The position numbers and the translations under genes are program-made. 38,908 bases of DNA from an uncultured Clostridia bacterium (lineage in GTDB: Bacteria > Bacillota > Clostridia > TANB77 > CAG-508). The stretch covers positions 1 through 38,908 of the forward strand of contig CALXEX010000017.1 of the NCBI GenBank assembly GCA_944387445.1. The letters run 5' to 3'. Below, piece after piece: positions 23,791-32,284 of this stretch (position 1 is its first letter; each line of letters starts with the position of its first letter). The notes below the pieces were generated by a model, which was not told where the DNA came from, ran no database searches, and saw only the letters and a list, made by a program, of their open reading frames with translations.

Positions 23791-23880
23791 TTTTCTCTCT
23801 CCTTTAACTTTTAAAAATCTTATTTATTATACATGAATTCTTTCTATTTTTCAATTCTAATTCGTATTTTTTTATAATTC

Positions 23881-24028
23881 TCCATCTTTCATGTTTCTGT
23901 TCAGGCATTCCCCGTTCAGAGGAAGGATATAGTATATTTTTAAATGTTCGAATGCGACCGGAGTCGTTTTAAAAATTCTTATAGCTAAGTCGTAAAAGGT
24001 CCTGTTTCCGGGTATTGTTACGAACTCA
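23881..24028. other. Structured, G+C-richer intergenic block
   Basis: About 148 bases between the sensor kinase stop and lepB, visibly richer in G+C than other intergenic DNA here. It contains nested pairing: ATTTTTAAA (ending about 23944) with TTTAAAAAT (about 23968-23976), enclosing a CGAC-CGGA-GTCG hairpin. The segment TTCGAATGCGACCGGAGTCG resembles the T-loop and 3' acceptor side of a tRNA, but no matching 5' acceptor, D-arm or anticodon arm is seen. On the minus strand one frame is open for about 52 codons but lacks a start codon. It could be a structured RNA, a dispersed repeat or a degraded tRNA-derived element. Confidence 0.4.
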
Positions 24029-25495
24029 TTAATTTTTTGTGGGTATTCGAATCACTACTTCTGTACCTTTCCCTACGGTACTTTTGATATCAATACTTCC
24101 TCCATTTTTATCTAAAATTTCTTTTGCAATAGAAAGTCCTAATCCAGTTCCTCCCATTTCTCTTGTACGAGCCTTATCCACTCGATAAAATCTTTCAAAT
24201 ATTCTAGATAAATCTTCTTCTGGTATTCCAATTCCATTATCAAAAATTTTTATATAGGCATCATTATACACAAAGCCTACATATATTTTGATTTCTCCAC
24301 CATCTGGTGTATATTTTATGCTATTTGTTAGAATATTTAAAATGACTCTTTCGATATCATCTTTGTCGGCATAAACTGGAGGAACATCTGCTGTTACAAA
24401 AGAATTAACTGTATGATTTTTCTTTTTGATTTCTATAGCTAATTTATCTTGACATTTTTTTACCAAGTCTCCTAAATCAAAAGATACTTTCCTTACTTTA
24501 TTTTTATTGTTATCATATCTTGATAACGTCAACAAATCTGTGACCAGTCTAGCCATTCTTCGTGCTTCTGACGCAATTACATTTAAGAACTTGTCCTGTG
24601 TTTCTTTATCATATTCTCCTTCTAATAAAGTGTCTGCATATCCCATAATTGATGTAATTGGTGTTTTTAATTCATGTGATACATCTGCCACAAATTCTTT
24701 TTGCATGTTATCTAATTTTACATGTTCTGTTATATCTTGGATAACCGCTATCACACCATTTGGTCTATCTGATTCATTTTTAAATGGTGCAAAAAATACA
24801 TTTACATAGGTATCTTCCACTTGAATTCTTTGTTCTGTTGATGTCCAATTTTCTAGATAAATGATTTTTTCCATGTTAATTCCCAATTTGAATTTTGAAA
24901 AAATATCATCAAAAGTAATATCTTCTGGTCCTATACTCAAAAACTTTTTTGCTGCAGGATTTATTAATATAATTTCTCCTTCCATATTAAAGGCGATAAT
25001 TCCATCTGTCATATGTAAAAGAATTGTTTCTATTTGATTCTTTTGCGTAGAAACTTCACTTAGTTTTTCTTTTAATTCTGTTGTCATGGCTCCTAATACA
25101 TTTTCTATATTCACAGTATCTTTTTTATTTCTATTTTTTTTCAAATCTTCTTTAGTTGTTTTTGATGACTCTTTTTTCTTTTCTTCTTCTGTGATTTTTT
25201 CTGCACTTTTTATCAATTTATTAATTGGATAAATAACAAATCTCGATAAAACAATAGCTATTAGAATACCACTAACTAAAAATACAACTCCTGCAACCAT
25301 TAATGCTGTAATATTTGTTGTTCGCATTTGTTCAATAAATTGAGCCAATTCTTCTACATTGCCAATTTCTTTGTTACTAAGGTTAATCTCTAACTGATTA
25401 ATTGATTGTATATATACAAGACCTAATCCTGTTATAACAATAATCCCTATTAAAAAAAATACAACAATTATTTTAAATTGAATACTTCTAAACAT
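24029..25495 (-). CDS. Sensor histidine kinase (WalK/PhoR-like)
   Basis: 488 residues. Order: membrane helix (9-29), a very short extracellular loop, second helix (about 62-84), HAMP (about 85-140, with a highly charged Lys/Glu insert), PAS domain (about 150-260). HisKA follows with His274 in DVSHELKTPITSIMGYAD, then HATPase with N box NILTNSIKYT (387-396), G1 DNGIGIP (419-425) and G2 GGTGLGL (448-454). ATG 25495 follows AAGAGGGAA. The extracellular part is only about 30 residues, so sensing is probably membrane- or PAS-based. It is the last gene after murG in the wall-synthesis cluster and has no adjacent regulator. The regulator at 16.0-16.8 kb is the likely partner. The location fits a cell-wall-related role. 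Confidence 0.93.
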   Translation of the reverse strand: MFRSIQFKIIVVFFLIGIIVITGLGLVYIQSINQLEINLSNKEIGNVEELAQFIEQMRTTNITALMVAGVVFLVSGILIAIVLSRFVIYPINKLIKSAEKITEEEKKKESSKTTKEDLKKNRNKKDTVNIENVLGAMTTELKEKLSEVSTQKNQIETILLHMTDGIIAFNMEGEIILINPAAKKFLSIGPEDITFDDIFSKFKLGINMEKIIYLENWTSTEQRIQVEDTYVNVFFAPFKNESDRPNGVIAVIQDITEHVKLDNMQKEFVADVSHELKTPITSIMGYADTLLEGEYDKETQDKFLNVIASEARRMARLVTDLLTLSRYDNNKNKVRKVSFDLGDLVKKCQDKLAIEIKKKNHTVNSFVTADVPPVYADKDDIERVILNILTNSIKYTPDGGEIKIYVGFVYNDAYIKIFDNGIGIPEEDLSRIFERFYRVDKARTREMGGTGLGLSIAKEILDKNGGSIDIKSTVGKGTEVVIRIPTKN

Positions 25496-25517
25496 TCTTT
25501 TCCCTCTTATCTAGTTC

Positions 25518-26648
25518 TTAAATTTGACTATGTGTTTTAATTGTTTCTACAATTTGTGCATATATTTTATTTTCCACATCATTTGTAGCCACTGTCAATG
25601 CCTTTTCTCCCATAGTTTTGCACTTATCTTTATCTAATACAATTTTTTCTATATTTGTATTTAATTTTTCTCCTGTTAATTCATTATCTAATATAATGTC
25701 TGCTGATCCAACATTTTGTAATACTTCTGCATTATACAATTGATGATTATGACTAACATTTGGTAATGGAACTAATATAGATGGTTTTCCTAAATTTGCA
25801 ATTTCTGTAATGGTCATTGCACCACTTCTTGCAATAATCACATCTGCTATATTCATAATTTCTTCCATATTATATATATATGGAAGAATTTTCATATTTT
25901 TTATATAATTAATATTTTTATGGTTATTTTCTAGTTCTTCTTTTACAATATCATACTGCTTTGGTCCTGTTGCCCAAATCATTTGGTAATTTTGATTTGC
26001 CTCTGATTTTATAATTTCCATGATTGCATTATTAATTCTTCTTGCTCCTTGACTTCCTCCAAATACTAAAACAATCGGCATATCACTTTTTAATCCAGAT
26101 TTCTTAATAATTTCATCTCTTTGTGCTTTTGTATAATTTTGTTTTTTTATTTTTACAGGTGTTCCTGTATACACGATTTTTTTTGCATGTTTGATTCTTC
26201 CAATTGCGTCTTCAAAAGAAACTAAAATCGTATCTGTTTTCTTTGCTAACATTTTTACTGCTTTTCCTGGAAAAGCATTACTTTCATGCAATACTGTAGG
26301 AATTTTTAATCGATGTGCTGATGATATGGTGGCACCACAAATATATCCACCAGTTCCAATAACAATATCTGGTTGAATTTCTTTTAATATTTTTTTTGCT
26401 TCGCCAAATCCTTTTAAAGTTTTTATCATTTTTCTGATATTTTCAATAGATATTTTTTTGCTTAAACCATAAGCATCAATTGTTTTTAATTCATATCCAG
26501 CTCTTGGAACCAAATCATTTTCCAATCCTCTTGTTGTTCCTATAAAAATGATTTTAGAATCTTTTTGTTCTTCTTGTATCTTTTTGGCTATCGCTAATCC
26601 TGGATTAATATGACCTGCTGTTCCTGCTGCTGCAATAACTACTTTCAT
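25518..26648 (-). CDS. murG: UDP-N-acetylglucosamine--N-acetylmuramyl-(pentapeptide) pyrophosphoryl-undecaprenol N-acetylglucosamine transferase
   Basis: 376 residues from ATG 26648, which has GAAAGGAAG upstream; an upstream reading to 26756 overlaps ftsW and has no homology. MurG adds GlcNAc to lipid I to give lipid II at the inner membrane face. The N-terminal glycine loop AAAGTAGHINPGLAIA, the GTGGYICGATISSA lipid-contact region, the second loop VFGGSQGARRIN, and the UDP-binding ARSGAMTITEIANLGKPSILVPLP are present. Length is typical. It lies between ftsW and the sensor kinase, in the order common to dcw clusters. Confidence 0.96.
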   Translation of the reverse strand: MKVVIAAAGTAGHINPGLAIAKKIQEEQKDSKIIFIGTTRGLENDLVPRAGYELKTIDAYGLSKKISIENIRKMIKTLKGFGEAKKILKEIQPDIVIGTGGYICGATISSAHRLKIPTVLHESNAFPGKAVKMLAKKTDTILVSFEDAIGRIKHAKKIVYTGTPVKIKKQNYTKAQRDEIIKKSGLKSDMPIVLVFGGSQGARRINNAIMEIIKSEANQNYQMIWATGPKQYDIVKEELENNHKNINYIKNMKILPYIYNMEEIMNIADVIIARSGAMTITEIANLGKPSILVPLPNVSHNHQLYNAEVLQNVGSADIILDNELTGEKLNTNIEKIVLDKDKCKTMGEKALTVATNDVENKIYAQIVETIKTHSQI

Positions 26649-26701
26649 TTTTTCTTCCTTTCTAATGTCCAATTGGAACCAAACAGACCCGGTCCCAATG
26701 G

Positions 26702-27835
26702 TCACTCTTTTTTTGCCCCTGCTTTTGAAATATTTAAGAGCACACCCATTTCGCACAGCAAGATAAATAGTGATGTACCTCCATAACTAAAGAATGGTAA
26801 TGGCATTCCTGTTGCTGGCATAGATGAAGTAACAACTGCAATATTTATAATAACTTGAATGGCAATTTGCGCAGTAATTCCTATAGCCACTAAACTACCA
26901 AACATATCTGGAGATTTCATAGCAATTAGTACACCTCTCCAAATAAATATAGCAAATAATATAATGACAACCGCACATCCAATAAATCCTAATTCTTCTG
27001 CCAATATAGAAAAAATAAAATCATTGTGTGGTTCTGGAATATATAAATATTTTTGTTTGCTTTCCCCCAGTCCTGCTCCAAACAATCCACCTGAACCAAT
27101 AGCATATAAACTTTGTATTACCTGCCAACCATCTCCTGTTGGATCACTCCATGGGTTTAAAAAGGTAATAACTCTTTGTAATCTATATGGTTCCAAGATA
27201 ATTAATGCTATAATTCCTGGGACACCAACAACCAAACCTGATGCAAGAAAATGCCAGAATTTACATCCTGCAGTTATCATCATGATTGACGCGATTCCTA
27301 TAATAATAATGGACGCACTAAAATGTGGTTCGATTAATAGCAAAACAATAATTGGTGCTATCATAATGATATGTTTCAAAAATCCCTTTCCGTATTTGTT
27401 TAATTCATCTCTATTTTTTACTAATATACCTGCATAAAATATAATCATTAATAATTTTACAAGTTCAGATGGTTGAACTGAAAGTGTTTCTGTTACATAA
27501 ATCCATCTTTTTGCACCATTGATTTCACGCCCTATTAACGGTACTGCTAAAAGTAATAAAAAGGCTACAATATATGCTAATTTATAATATTTTTGATAAA
27601 ATCTATAATCAATATTAGAAATGACCCACATCATAAATAATCCGGCTACTGCAAAAATTGCCTGTCTAAAAAAATATGAATAACTATTTCCACTTTCAGA
27701 AAGTGCTGATGGCGAACTTGCTGAAAGCAACATAATAAGTCCTATTGATAATAACAATAATATGGTTATTAATAATGTAAAATCAATTGGGTTTTTTAGG
27801 AAGCTTGAAAAACTCTTTCCCTTCTTTTTTACCAT
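26702..27835 (-). CDS. ftsW: FtsW/RodA/SpoVE-family lipid II polymerase
   Basis: 377 residues with ten membrane helices: a SEDS glycosyltransferase that polymerises lipid II with a partner class B PBP. SEDS signatures: LLLSIGLIMLLSAS near the N-terminus, SVQPSELVKLLMI, EPHFSASIIII, HNDFIFSILAEELGFIG, and FFSYGGTSLFILL near the end. The SD-like AAAGGA abuts an ATG at 27847, so the next ATG (27835) is preferred. Position between mraY and murG identifies it as ftsW or its sporulation paralogue spoVE, and sequence alone does not separate them. The likely PBP partners are the two class B PBPs in this window. Confidence 0.92.
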   Translation of the reverse strand: MVKKKGKSFSSFLKNPIDFTLLITILLLLSIGLIMLLSASSPSALSESGNSYSYFFRQAIFAVAGLFMMWVISNIDYRFYQKYYKLAYIVAFLLLLAVPLIGREINGAKRWIYVTETLSVQPSELVKLLMIIFYAGILVKNRDELNKYGKGFLKHIIMIAPIIVLLLIEPHFSASIIIIGIASIMMITAGCKFWHFLASGLVVGVPGIIALIILEPYRLQRVITFLNPWSDPTGDGWQVIQSLYAIGSGGLFGAGLGESKQKYLYIPEPHNDFIFSILAEELGFIGCAVVIILFAIFIWRGVLIAMKSPDMFGSLVAIGITAQIAIQVIINIAVVTSSMPATGMPLPFFSYGGTSLFILLCEMGVLLNISKAGAKKE

Positions 27836-28058
27836 TTTTATGATCATTCCTTTCTCAAGAAAAAAGCCATATGATTCTAATTCTTTATTCTTTTGGAAAA
27901 GAATTTATTTTTTTCGACCTTTTCTTTTGTCCATTTCTTGTTGTAATTCAAAAGTAACACAATCAATTTTTGTGATCTTTTATTGTTCTATATTATAATA
28001 AAATATTTACCTTTATCTCACTCTTATTTATTTTTTCGTATACAACAAGATTAAATTT

Positions 28059-29039
28059 TTATATTATCTTTAATCCAATAATACATAATAATAATGTTAC
28101 TACACTAAACACAATCACCACTTTATTTTCTTTCCATCCAGATAATTCAAAATGATGGTGTAATGGTGCCATTTTGAAAAATCTTTTTCCTGTTTTCTTA
28201 AAGTATACTACTTGTATCATAACAGAAATGGTTTCTAATACAGGTATTAATGCAATAACCAGTAATAATAATGGCATTTCTAGATATAGTGCTAATCCTG
28301 ATATAACGCCCCCTAACATAAGAGATCCTGTATCCCCCATAAATACCTTAGCAGGATGAATATTAAACATTAAAAATCCTAGCACTGCACCTATTACAAT
28401 ACTTGCAAATATAGATACTTCATATAACTGTAAACTAATTCCAATAATTGCTAAACAAGTAATAATAATTGCACATACACTAGATGATAATCCATCAATT
28501 CCATCTGTTAAATTAACTGCATTTGTTGCTCCCAATATAACTAGAATGGCAAATGGAATATACACAAAAACAGGCATATGTATATATGTTTTTATAATTG
28601 GTATATATGTTTGTGTTTCGATATTTAGTCCATATACTAAATAAATCACATATGCTACAGAAATGATTAGTAATCCAATCATTTTGTAACTTGGCTTTAA
28701 ACCTTCTGTATTTTTTAATACTAATTTTTTAAAATCATCTATAAATCCAATTAATCCAAATCCAATGGTTAATAACAATATCGGCAATAATTTATTGGCC
28801 AATTCTCTTTCATTATTGATGGATAAATAAGTATATGTTCCTATGACCACCAATATCATTGTCATGATAATAATAATGCCTCCCATAGTTGGTGTTCCTT
28901 GCTTTTTTAAGTGTGACTGTGGTCCATCATCTCTTTCTATTTGCCCCACTTTTCTTTTTTTTAGTATCGGTATAATGATAAATCCCATTATAATTGATAT
29001 AACAAATGCGATTATCAATACTTTTGCCTCGAATATCAA
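28059..29039 (-). CDS. mraY: Phospho-N-acetylmuramoyl-pentapeptide-transferase
   Basis: 326 residues with about ten membrane helices. MraY makes lipid I from UDP-MurNAc-pentapeptide and undecaprenyl phosphate. Catalytic and binding segments: DDGPQSHLKKQGTPTMGG, LIGFIDDFKKLV (Asp pair), NAVNLTDGIDGL, MGDTGSLMLGG, and the His cluster APLHHHFELSGW. It starts with TTG at 29039, after AAAGG. It follows murE by 23 bases and precedes ftsW by about 220 bases. murD, usually between mraY and ftsW, is absent. That gap holds no gene, only a short ATTCTTTT/AAAAGAAT palindrome. Confidence 0.97.
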   Translation of the reverse strand: MIFEAKVLIIAFVISIIMGFIIIPILKKRKVGQIERDDGPQSHLKKQGTPTMGGIIIIMTMILVVIGTYTYLSINNERELANKLLPILLLTIGFGLIGFIDDFKKLVLKNTEGLKPSYKMIGLLIISVAYVIYLVYGLNIETQTYIPIIKTYIHMPVFVYIPFAILVILGATNAVNLTDGIDGLSSSVCAIIITCLAIIGISLQLYEVSIFASIVIGAVLGFLMFNIHPAKVFMGDTGSLMLGGVISGLALYLEMPLLLLVIALIPVLETISVMIQVVYFKKTGKRFFKMAPLHHHFELSGWKENKVVIVFSVVTLLLCIIGLKII

Positions 29040-29062
29040 CTTAATCCAACCTTTCTTTCGTT

Positions 29063-30559
29063 TTATTTTTTCTTAGTTTTTGTTTTATTTTCTAATTCAT
29101 CTATTATTTCTCTAACAATTACTCTTTCATCAAATGGATATTTTTCTCCGTTAATTTCTTGATAAGGTTCATGTCCCTTTCCTGCTAAAATGACAATATC
29201 TCGTTTTGTTGCCATTTTAATTGCTTCTTTTATCGCTTCTGTTCTATCTACAATCACTTTATATTTTCCATTTGTTTTTTTCATGCCTTCTTCTATTTGT
29301 TCTACTATCTTTTTTGGATCTTCTGTTCTTGGATTATCAGATGTAATAATTGTAAAATCTGCAATTCGTCCTGATATTTCTCCCATAATTGGTCTTTTGC
29401 CAGCATCTCTATCTCCACCACAACCAAATACAGATATTACTCTTCCTCTTGTATAACTTTTTGTTGCTTGTAATATATTTTCTAAACTTTCTGGTGAATG
29501 TGCATAATCTATCATAATTGGTATTTCTTTTTTATTATCTACTAATTCAGATCTTCCTGGTACTCTTACTTCTGATAAAGCTTCTTTTATTTTTTCAGGA
29601 TCAATTCCAAATTTTTGTGCAACACAAATAGCTGCTAATGAATTATATACACTAAACCTTCCAGGTATTCCTGTTTTTACTCTTTCATTTCTATCTTTTA
29701 GTTTTACTTTAAAATCCACATAAGAATTTGTAATCGTAATATCTTTTGCTAAAAGATTTGCGTAATTATCAATACCATATGTTGTAATATTATTATCTGG
29801 GAATAATCTTGGTATTTTGGCTCCATGCAAATCATCTGCATTTGTAATACCTGTTTTACACATATTAAATAATTTTAATTTTGAGTTAAAATAGTCCTCC
29901 ATATCTGGATGTTCTTTTGGACTAATATGATCTTCTGAAAAGTTGGTAAATACAACTATATCAAAATTGCATCCATCTACTCTATGTAATTTTAGACTTT
30001 GTGATGAAACCTCCATAACCACAACTTCAACACCTTGTTTTACCATTTCATCAAAAGTTTGTTGTAATTCTAAACTTTCTGGTGTTGTTCTGTCACTATC
30101 TTTTACTTTTTTTCCATTAATATATGTTGCAATTGTTCCAATTAACCCTACTTTTTTTCCTGCTTTTTCAAATATTTCTTTTATCATAAAGGTAGTTGTT
30201 GTTTTTCCTTTTGTTCCTGTAACACCAATTAATTTAAATTTTCTTGATGGATGATTATAAAAATTATCTGATACAATGGCTAATCCTTCTCTTGTATCTT
30301 TCGCCATAACAACTGTTATATTGTTTGGTATTTTGATTCCTTTTAAATTGCAACCTTCTTGTATCATGATTGCTGTTGCACCATTTTCTATGGCATTTTC
30401 CACATATTGATGACCATCTGTTGAAAATCCTTGTATTGCTACAAATAAATATCCTTTTTTTACATTTTTTGAATTATTTTCGATTCCAGATATTTCAATA
30501 TCCAAATCTCCTTTTACTTTTAAATTCTCTAATCCTACTAATATTTGTTTTAACTCCAT
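29063..30559 (-). CDS. murE: UDP-N-acetylmuramoyl-L-alanyl-D-glutamate--2,6-diaminopimelate ligase
   Basis: 498 residues. It adds the third residue of the stem peptide. ATP site GVTGTKGKTTTTFM, Lys-carbamate and central ligase motifs (HEHSPKEHPD-like region SEDHISPKEHPDMEDYF), IPGRFSVYNSLAAI, MIDYAHSPESLENIL, and the substrate-specificity loop TSDNPRTEDP. The DNPR tetrad indicates meso-diaminopimelate rather than lysine, so the wall is expected to be DAP-type. The start is ATG 30559, nine bases after AAAGGA; a TTG at 30568 is less likely. It leads the murE-mraY-ftsW-murG-kinase run. TATAAT-like boxes lie upstream around 30.58-30.63 kb, without clear -35 partners. Confidence 0.96.
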   Translation of the reverse strand: MELKQILVGLENLKVKGDLDIEISGIENNSKNVKKGYLFVAIQGFSTDGHQYVENAIENGATAIMIQEGCNLKGIKIPNNITVVMAKDTREGLAIVSDNFYNHPSRKFKLIGVTGTKGKTTTTFMIKEIFEKAGKKVGLIGTIATYINGKKVKDSDRTTPESLELQQTFDEMVKQGVEVVVMEVSSQSLKLHRVDGCNFDIVVFTNFSEDHISPKEHPDMEDYFNSKLKLFNMCKTGITNADDLHGAKIPRLFPDNNITTYGIDNYANLLAKDITITNSYVDFKVKLKDRNERVKTGIPGRFSVYNSLAAICVAQKFGIDPEKIKEALSEVRVPGRSELVDNKKEIPIMIDYAHSPESLENILQATKSYTRGRVISVFGCGGDRDAGKRPIMGEISGRIADFTIITSDNPRTEDPKKIVEQIEEGMKKTNGKYKVIVDRTEAIKEAIKMATKRDIVILAGKGHEPYQEINGEKYPFDERVIVREIIDELENKTKTKKK

Positions 30560-30765
30560 CTTTTTCAATCCTTTCGATTATTACTATTTAATTATATGCA
30601 AATTATTCCATTTAATCTCTCATATTATATAACGAATTTCATTTTTTGTATAGAGTTTTTGTATTTTTTTGCGTTTAAAATCCAAGTTACCTTTCCTATT
30701 CATTTCCTTTATATAGTTTTCATCATTTCATTACATCTCAAATTGTTGGTATCCATATGATATAC

Positions 30766-30813
30766 AAGTAAAAAGGATAAACGTGATTTCATCCGTTTAT
30801 CCTTTTTTTACTT
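30766..30813 (-). terminator. Bidirectional intrinsic terminator
   Basis: A stem of AAGTAAAAAGGATAAACG (30766-30783) with its near-perfect complement at 30794-30813, with A and T runs on the two sides. On the minus strand it ends the membrane-anchored unknown gene and separates it from murE. Confidence 0.9.
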
Positions 30814-32152
30814 ATATTAATCCTAATGACTCATAAATATTATATATTACATTTTGCAATTCTTCATCTGTTGCATCATTTATAATAATTGCATTGTTTT
30901 CATCCATTGGATCTAGTACTAAATCTTGTGAAAATGTTTTCTGATTTGAATAATGAATATTTATTGTTGTATCTTCTGGTTCACTATTATAATCATCATA
31001 GTAATAACTTGAATATGTACCTGCATTTTTTTGTGTAACATCTATATCAAAGTCTTCTTCCACATTATCTAATTGCATTAAATTTTTATATGTTAATTCC
31101 ATATTAATTTCAGCTAGTTCATTGTCTGCACCTTCATATTCTTTAGTATTGATTAGATAGGTTACATCATTTTCATTTATTTGCATTGAAATGGTTTCTT
31201 CTAATACCATTTCTCCTTCTGCATAGCATTTTAAAGAAATTGTATTATCTGCAAATTCTGCTGTCATATTCATGTTTTCACTGGTTCCTTCTAGGAATTT
31301 TATTTCTATTTTCTTTGTTTTTCTTTTTTCTATATATATCCCCATTTCAAAATTATCTTCACTAGAATAGATTTCTGATTTTAAATCTTCTTCTAATTCT
31401 TGTGTAGCATTTTTTAGGGTTTCCATATAGGTTTCAGGTAATTTACTATTTAAAATTTCATCTTCACTAATTGTATTTAATAATTCCGTTAATATGTTTG
31501 TGAATTGCTCTGCTGTCAAATTTAGTTTTATAACTGTTTGCTTATCTACTTTTTCCCTACTAAACATATCATCTGTTAATTTTTCATTAAAAAATGCATA
31601 ATATTTACTTGCCAACTGATTTAGTTCTTCTTCTGTAAAGGTGTTATATTCGATTTTTTCTGGTATATATTCTGAATCCATGCCAAATCTTTCTGCTAAC
31701 TCTTTTAAATTTTCATTTCTTATTGCTATATATTTGCTTTCTCCTAAAATATCTGCCTGTATACCAAATGTATCCCCATCACGTTTAAGATTTATAGGAA
31801 TGTTATATTCTTGTGATAAATCTAGTGTTGCTTCCTGTTCAAATGCTTTTTGTGAATTTATAGTTTTTCCATTAAATGTTATTTTTGCTTCATTTAATCC
31901 ATTTGATTCATCATATTCAGATGTGCTAAATGAAATTTCACCTTTACTTTCATATGGTGTATTGTCTTGTTTTTCATAATATTCTAGTAATTTTTCACTA
32001 TTTAAGTTTGTTTCTATGTTTTCATTTGTTAAATATGAAAAAAACATTTCTTTTTCTGTTTTAAATAGATCTGTTGCATAAAATGCATACACACCCCCGC
32101 ATATTAATAATATGATAAGCAATATTACTAGAAATAAAATTTTCTTTTTCAT
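30812..32152 (-). CDS. Membrane-anchored extracytoplasmic protein of unknown function (DUF6583-like)
   Basis: 446 residues from ATG 32152, with AAGGGGGAG just upstream. A single N-terminal helix (KKKILFLVILLIILLICGG, about 2-25) with no lipobox anchors a large outside domain that is acidic, Asn/Glu/Thr-rich and largely beta. It is built of strands such as KITFNGKTINSQKAFEQEATL and ISLKCYAEGEMVLEETI. It ends near DDYNSEPEDTTINIHYSNQ and LQNVIYNIYESLGLI. From memory this resembles proteins grouped as DUF6583 in Clostridia, but I could not verify it. It has its own promoter (TTGACA-17-TACACT) and terminator, so it is a single-gene unit. It and the pectate lyase sit inside an otherwise cell-wall synthesis cluster. 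Confidence 0.75.
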   Translation of the reverse strand: MKKKILFLVILLIILLICGGVYAFYATDLFKTEKEMFFSYLTNENIETNLNSEKLLEYYEKQDNTPYESKGEISFSTSEYDESNGLNEAKITFNGKTINSQKAFEQEATLDLSQEYNIPINLKRDGDTFGIQADILGESKYIAIRNENLKELAERFGMDSEYIPEKIEYNTFTEEELNQLASKYYAFFNEKLTDDMFSREKVDKQTVIKLNLTAEQFTNILTELLNTISEDEILNSKLPETYMETLKNATQELEEDLKSEIYSSEDNFEMGIYIEKRKTKKIEIKFLEGTSENMNMTAEFADNTISLKCYAEGEMVLEETISMQINENDVTYLINTKEYEGADNELAEINMELTYKNLMQLDNVEEDFDIDVTQKNAGTYSSYYYDDYNSEPEDTTINIHYSNQKTFSQDLVLDPMDENNAIIINDATDEELQNVIYNIYESLGLI

Positions 32153-32175
32153 TTTTACTCCCCCTTTATATTGAT

Positions 32176-32204
32176 AGTGTATCGTATTTAACAAACAGTG
32201 TCAA
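32176..32204 (-). promoter_or_regulatory. Sigma-A promoter of the membrane-anchored unknown gene
   Basis: TTGACA (32204-32199), a 17-bp spacer, and TACACT (32181-32176), ending 24 bases before the start codon. The -35 box is consensus. Confidence 0.85.
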
Positions 32205-32284
32205 CATTATTCGACTTTTTTCTTTTTCAATTTTTATTTTCGAAATTGCATCTAACTTTTCAATTGATTTCAATTTTCATTTGG

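Noticed and set aside
23925..23976. A tRNA gene suggested by the TTCGAAT loop
   Set aside because: No 5' acceptor partner, D-arm or anticodon arm can be drawn; kept only as a structured element of unknown kind.
24010..24028. C-terminal extension of the sensor kinase into the structured block
   Set aside because: The kinase frame ends in TAA at 24029; the open frame beyond is in another phase and lacks a start codon.
26649..26756. Longer N-terminus for MurG
   Set aside because: The extension overlaps the ftsW end, has no homology, and a good ribosome binding site precedes the ATG at 26648.
26859..27437. 192-codon plus-strand frame opposite ftsW
   Set aside because: Antisense shadow of a highly hydrophobic gene; no start signal and no recognisable protein features.
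27848..28058. A gene or terminator in the gap between mraY and ftsW
   Set aside because: There is a short palindrome, but no T-run on the minus strand and no frame with a start codon; treated as ordinary spacer.
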